Assembly (NCBI RefSeq): GCF_040546815.1
Contig: NZ_JBEPOO010000001.1
Span: forward strand, 124,001-188,000
DNA from: Devosia sp. 2618
GTDB taxonomy: Bacteria > Pseudomonadota > Alphaproteobacteria > Rhizobiales > Devosiaceae
Length of the DNA: 64,000 nt
Direction: 5' to 3'
This document shows, piece by piece, positions 60,775 through 64,000 of this stretch. Every line of letters begins with the position of its first letter. Positions within the stretch are counted from its first letter, which is position 1. The position numbers and the translations under genes were made by a program. A model generated the notes under the pieces. That model searched no databases, was not told the origin of the DNA, and saw only the letters and a program-made list of their open reading frames with translations.

Positions 60775-62004
60775 ATGACCAGTTCTGTTGCCGCTACGCC
60801 AATGTCCGCCCGCCGCACCGCCTGGGTGGGCGGTTTGATGGTGGCGGCTGGGCCATTGTCGATCACGCTTTATGGTCCGGCGCTGCCCACCATTGTCGCC
60901 GACCTAGGCAGTACCGAGGCGATGGGTAAGCTGTCGCTGGCGGTCTATTTCGGCGCCTTCGCGCTGGCGCAACTGGTCTGCGGCCCGCTGTCGGACAGTC
61001 TGGGGCGGCGGCGCGTCACGGTGCTGTTTTTCCTGCTCTATGTGATGGGCAGTCTGGTCGCCGCCTTTGCGCCGAGCATGGAATGGCTGCTGGCGGGCCG
61101 CGTGTTGCAGGGCGTTGGTGTTTCGGTCGGCGTGGCGCTATCGCGAGCCATGGTGCGCGACCAGTTTGTCGGCGGCGAATCGATCCGCATCCTGACGCTG
61201 ATCAATTTGATCCTCACCGTGGCGCCTGCTGTTGCGCCGACACTGGGCAGCCTGATTCTGCTGGGCGGAAACTGGCATTTGCTGTTTCTGGTGATGGCCG
61301 CCTATGGGCTGGCGCTAGTGGCTCTGATCGGACTGGCGGCACGCGAGACGCATCCGCCGGAGCGGCGGGTCCCGTTCCGGCCAATTGGCATCATGCGGAA
61401 TTACGGCACGCTGCTGTCATCGCCCGCGTTTCTCCTGCCCGCGTTGGTGCTGGGGCTGGCCTTTGGCGGCTTTTATGGATTTTCGGCCTTGTTGCCCTTT
61501 GTCATGATTGACGGGCTGGGGCTCAGTCCCTTTCAATATGCCATGGCCATGCTGATCCAGACGGCGTCGTTTATCGCCGGCAATATCGTGGCTGGGAGAC
61601 TGTCGCGCAGATTGACCGGGGTCGGCATGGTGCGCGTCGGGCTGGTGATGATCGCGCTGGCCGGCATCGGTTTTGCCCTGGGCCTACGAATCTTTCCGGG
61701 CTCGGTGATGGCGGCCATGCTGCCGGTGGGGCTGTGGATGCTGGCGCTGGCTTTTATCGGGCCTAGCGCCACCTCGGGCGCCATGGCTGGCTTCGGGGCG
61801 ATAGCGGGCGCTGCCGGGGCCCTTACGGGCGTCTTTCAGGTGGGCGGGGGCTTTCTTGGCTCGACGATCGCCAGCCTCGCCTTTGCGGACGCCACAACGG
61901 CCCTGACGACACTGATGCCCATCATGGCGGCGCTGACGGTGATTGTCGCGTTGCTGCGCCGCATCACAATGCGGGCGCACAACACGACACCACCCCAGAC
62001 CTGA
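60775..62004 (+). CDS. Bcr/CflA-family MFS drug exporter
   Basis: A 409-residue, 12-span transporter. ITLYGPALPTIVADLGSTEA and GPLSDSLGRRRVTVLFFLLY (motif A), then GRVLQGVGVSVGVALSRAMV, are typical of the Bcr/CflA branch, which exports bicyclomycin, chloramphenicol or sulfonamides. The substrate here is unknown. It stands alone, ended by a perfect terminator shared with the convergent rpsU. Confidence 0.9.
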   Translation: MTSSVAATPMSARRTAWVGGLMVAAGPLSITLYGPALPTIVADLGSTEAMGKLSLAVYFGAFALAQLVCGPLSDSLGRRRVTVLFFLLYVMGSLVAAFAPSMEWLLAGRVLQGVGVSVGVALSRAMVRDQFVGGESIRILTLINLILTVAPAVAPTLGSLILLGGNWHLLFLVMAAYGLALVALIGLAARETHPPERRVPFRPIGIMRNYGTLLSSPAFLLPALVLGLAFGGFYGFSALLPFVMIDGLGLSPFQYAMAMLIQTASFIAGNIVAGRLSRRLTGVGMVRVGLVMIALAGIGFALGLRIFPGSVMAAMLPVGLWMLALAFIGPSATSGAMAGFGAIAGAAGALTGVFQVGGGFLGSTIASLAFADATTALTTLMPIMAALTVIVALLRRITMRAHNTTPPQT

Positions 62005-62010
62005 CAAACA

Positions 62011-62038
62011 AAAACGCCGTCCCGAAGGACGGCGTTTT
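62011..62038. terminator. Bidirectional terminator between MFS gene and rpsU
   Basis: AAAACGCCGTCC (62011-62022), loop CGAA, GGACGGCGTTTT (62027-62038). A 12-base perfect stem with A- and T-runs on either side. Confidence 0.92.
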
Positions 62039-62061
62039 CAAATTCTTGCTCGGCGCGACAC

Positions 62062-62340
62062 TTACGTGCGTGGCGTTGCCGATGCTGCAGCGGCCGGACG
62101 GCCGGGCTGGCCTGGACGCGTGGTGGTTGGCGCTGGCAGACCGCCTTCGCGCTGTGCGCGCTTGCGAGCCAGCTTGCGGGCGCGGCGGATAGCCTCGGCC
62201 TTCTGGCGAGCCTTCTTCTCAGAGGGCTTCTCATAGTAGTTGCGCAGCTTCATCTCGCGGAAGACGCCTTCGCGCTGCAACTTCTTCTTAAGCGCGCGCA
62301 GCGCCTGATCAACGTTATTATCGCGAACGACTACTTGCAA
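62062..62340 (-). CDS. rpsU: 30S ribosomal protein S21
   Basis: A 92-residue S21. The core [20 protein letters not shown] then [20 protein letters not shown] is diagnostic. The C-terminal 25 residues ([20 protein letters not shown]) are a low-complexity tail longer than in many species. It starts at a TTG (62338-62340), with AAAGGGCGG upstream; no ATG precedes the conserved start. It helps base-pair the mRNA with 16S rRNA during initiation. Confidence 0.95.
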   Translation of the reverse strand: MQVVVRDNNVDQALRALKKKLQREGVFREMKLRNYYEKPSEKKARQKAEAIRRARKLARKRAQREGGLPAPTTTRPGQPGRPAAAASATPRT

Positions 62341-62575
62341 AGGTCAACCGCCCTTTCGAAGCTTAGACATGTGGGTTTGGATGATAGCGACCGAGCCAAA
62401 TAACTCCGTCGCCGACCAGCAGGGCTAGTCACCGTGGGCCGCTCTATAGCCCAGCTATCTGGGCTTGTCCACTGCGACGGTAAGAAAAACCAAGGAATCC
62501 GACTCTCTTGGGGTTGCTGCACCGCACGCAAGACTGAACAGTCGAGCCAGACGATTTTGCCGACCGGAGACGAAA

Positions 62576-63262
62576 ATGACAAGCGCGTTGGTATTATTGC
62601 CAGGTTTGATCTGCGACGAGCGCCTGTGGCGGGACGTGATCAGCGGGTTGGACGCCCAATCGAGCGTCGCCGATCTGACGCAGGATGACACGATGGCGGC
62701 AATGGCGGCGCGCACGCTAGCGGCTGCTCCGCCCCGATTCGCCCTGGCTGGGCTGTCCATGGGCGGCTATGTGGCGCTCGAGATCATGCGGCAGGCGCCC
62801 GAGCGGGTGACCCATCTGGCGCTGCTCGATACCTCGGCCCGACCGGACGACGATGCGCGCCGCGCCACACGGCGGAAGGGCATTGAAATGGTGGGGCAGG
62901 GCAAGTTTGTCGGGATGTCTCGTGGCCTGCTGATGAACCTGATCGCGCCCCAACATATGGGGACCGAGATTGGCCGCGAGGTGCAGGCAATGAGCGAGCG
63001 AGTGGGGCAGGTGGCCTATCTCAACCAGCAGGTCGCCATCATGAACCGCGCCGATTCTCGGCCTCTGTTGGCCAGCATCAAGGTGCCGACGCTGGTGGGA
63101 GTCGGTGAGGTGGACAAGATGACGCCGCTGGAGCTGGCGGAGGAGCTTGCAGCGGGGATCGAGGGTGCGGAGCTGGTGCGGTTCGCCGATAGTGCGCATT
63201 TGCCGACCATGGAGAACCCCAAGGCGGTTGTGGCGGCGATGCAGGGGTGGTTGAGGCGGTAA
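62576..63262 (+). CDS. Alpha/beta hydrolase
   Basis: A 228-residue soluble hydrolase. The nucleophile elbow is ALAGLSMGGYVALEIM (Ser), an acid is in GVGEVDKMTP, and a His in FADSAHLPTMENP. No lid domain beyond a short helical insertion. Start: ATG 62576 with GGAG upstream; the open frame extends upstream to 62465 without support. The substrate is unknown. It converges on purK across a hairpin repeat. Confidence 0.88.
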   Translation: MTSALVLLPGLICDERLWRDVISGLDAQSSVADLTQDDTMAAMAARTLAAAPPRFALAGLSMGGYVALEIMRQAPERVTHLALLDTSARPDDDARRATRRKGIEMVGQGKFVGMSRGLLMNLIAPQHMGTEIGREVQAMSERVGQVAYLNQQVAIMNRADSRPLLASIKVPTLVGVGEVDKMTPLELAEELAAGIEGAELVRFADSAHLPTMENPKAVVAAMQGWLRR

Positions 63263-63264
63263 CC

Positions 63265-63295
63265 CTTCACCTCTCCCCCAGAGGGAGAGGTGAAG
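63265..63295. repeat. CCTCTCCC-type palindrome between convergent genes
   Basis: CTTCACCTCTCCC (63265-63277), loop CCAGA, GGGAGAGGTGAAG (63283-63295): perfect 13-base arms. Same family as the unit at 5218-5240. No T-run on either side. Confidence 0.8.
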
Positions 63296-63301
63296 AGGGC
63301 G

Positions 63302-64000
63302 CTACACCCGCCGTGTAATCCTGTTCACATGGCCCATCTTGCGGCCGGGGCGGATCTCGGTTTTGCCGTAGAGGTGGGGCTGGGTGTTGCCGTCGAGTCC
63401 GCCGGGAACGGTCAGCACTTCGTCGCCGACCAGATTTTCCATGACCACGTCGGCCATGCGAGCCGGGTCGCCCAGCGGCCAGCCGACGACGGCGCGGATA
63501 TGTTGTTCGAACTGGTCGGTGAGGCAGACGGCCTCGGTCCAGTGGCCCGAATTGTGCACGCGGGGCGCGATTTCGTTGACCATCAGCGTCGGCTTGTCGC
63601 CGGGGATGACGAAGAACTCGACGCCGAGCACGCCGACATAGTCCAGCGCCACGACGATAACCTTGGCCAGCATGGCTGCGTGCTTTTCAACGCCCGGTGG
63701 AATGTCGGCCGGGACGGTACTGGTGAAAAGGATGTGGTGGCGATGCACATTCTCGGCGGCATCGTAGGCGCGGACTTCGCCACTGGTGTTACGCGCCACG
63801 ACGACCGAGATTTCTTTTCCGAACGGCACGAAGGCTTCGAGCACAAGCGGCTTGGGCTCAAGCGCTGCAAAAGCTGCGGCGGCTTCAGCGCGTTCGCGGA
63901 TAACGCGCTGGCCCTTGCCGTCATAGCCGAGCCGCGTGGTTTTGAGCACTGCAGGCAGGCCGAGAGCGTCGATGGCAGCTTCGAGGTCTGCCAGCGTCTC
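63302..64000 (-). CDS. purK: N5-carboxyaminoimidazole ribonucleotide synthase, partial (5' end off the right edge)
   Basis: The C-terminal 232 residues of PurK, an ATP-grasp enzyme. LPAVLKTTRLGYDGKGQ is the ATP-grasp lysine/glycine loop, and EAFVPFGKEISVVVARN, VEFFVIPGD and MVNEIAPRVHNSGHWTEAVC are family blocks. It converts AIR, ATP and bicarbonate to N5-CAIR in purine synthesis. A purE gene normally precedes it and would lie outside the window. Confidence 0.95.
   Translation of the reverse strand, partial: ETLADLEAAIDALGLPAVLKTTRLGYDGKGQRVIRERAEAAAAFAALEPKPLVLEAFVPFGKEISVVVARNTSGEVRAYDAAENVHRHHILFTSTVPADIPPGVEKHAAMLAKVIVVALDYVGVLGVEFFVIPGDKPTLMVNEIAPRVHNSGHWTEAVCLTDQFEQHIRAVVGWPLGDPARMADVVMENLVGDEVLTVPGGLDGNTQPHLYGKTEIRPGRKMGHVNRITRRV

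Overview
The window is a stretch of high-GC bacterial chromosome with dense, mostly short operons. Gene content points to an alphaproteobacterium of the Hyphomicrobiales. The indicators are a GapR-type (DUF2312) nucleoid protein, a DUF1036 gene overlapping pyk, a COX4_pro_2 gene ahead of a three-gene pntAA-pntAB-pntB transhydrogenase, an ExoD gene, and an exonuclease/ATP-ligase pair. A Devosia-like genus is my best guess, but this is inference. I found no tRNA, rRNA, CRISPR array, prophage or insertion sequence.

Layout. 1-2 kb: a truncated TetX-like flavin monooxygenase diverges from a TetR regulator over two identical palindromic operators, followed by a small secreted protein. 2-5 kb: an M16C metalloprotease. 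5-10 kb: an esterase, ExoD, an exonuclease/ATP-dependent DNA ligase pair and a small UvrB/UvrC-motif protein. 10-19 kb: a fatty-acid degradation locus, with fadD plus a MerR regulator on the minus strand and fadE, fadJ, fadI and a 50-residue membrane peptide on the plus strand. Two near-identical operator/promoter sites face away from each other in the middle. 19-25 kb: an oligopeptide ABC transporter, oppABCDF. 25-33 kb: a secreted endonuclease/phosphatase-family protein, a single-domain response regulator, rpmJ, a long coiled-coil protein, a deazaflavin-type oxidoreductase, a TetA-like exporter and an HxlR/MFS pair that looks acquired.

33-41 kb: a TM2 protein, DUF1036-pyk, gapR and a MarR-type regulator followed by an RND efflux adaptor and pump. 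41-47 kb: a glutamine amidotransferase with an Asp/Glu racemase, an Lrp regulator, dxs and a DUF882 peptidase-like protein. 47-54 kb: an L,D-transpeptidase, an NtrC-type response regulator, an orphan siderophore-type binding protein and oligoendopeptidase F. 54-58 kb: the proton-translocating transhydrogenase operon. 58-64 kb: a PH-like protein, SlyX, a TspO-like protein, a DsbA-family oxidoreductase, two alpha/beta hydrolases, a Bcr/CflA exporter, rpsU and the 3' part of purK.

Recurring themes are drug or toxin export with local repressors whose operators can be read directly, beta-oxidation under one regulator, and peptide uptake with peptide hydrolysis. Four families of GC-rich palindromic repeats sit between genes. 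No gene cluster reads as an obviously new defence or biosynthetic system. The best candidates for new biology are the coiled-coil protein at 27663, the small peptide after fadI, the extended PntAA tail and the regulatory architecture of the fad locus.
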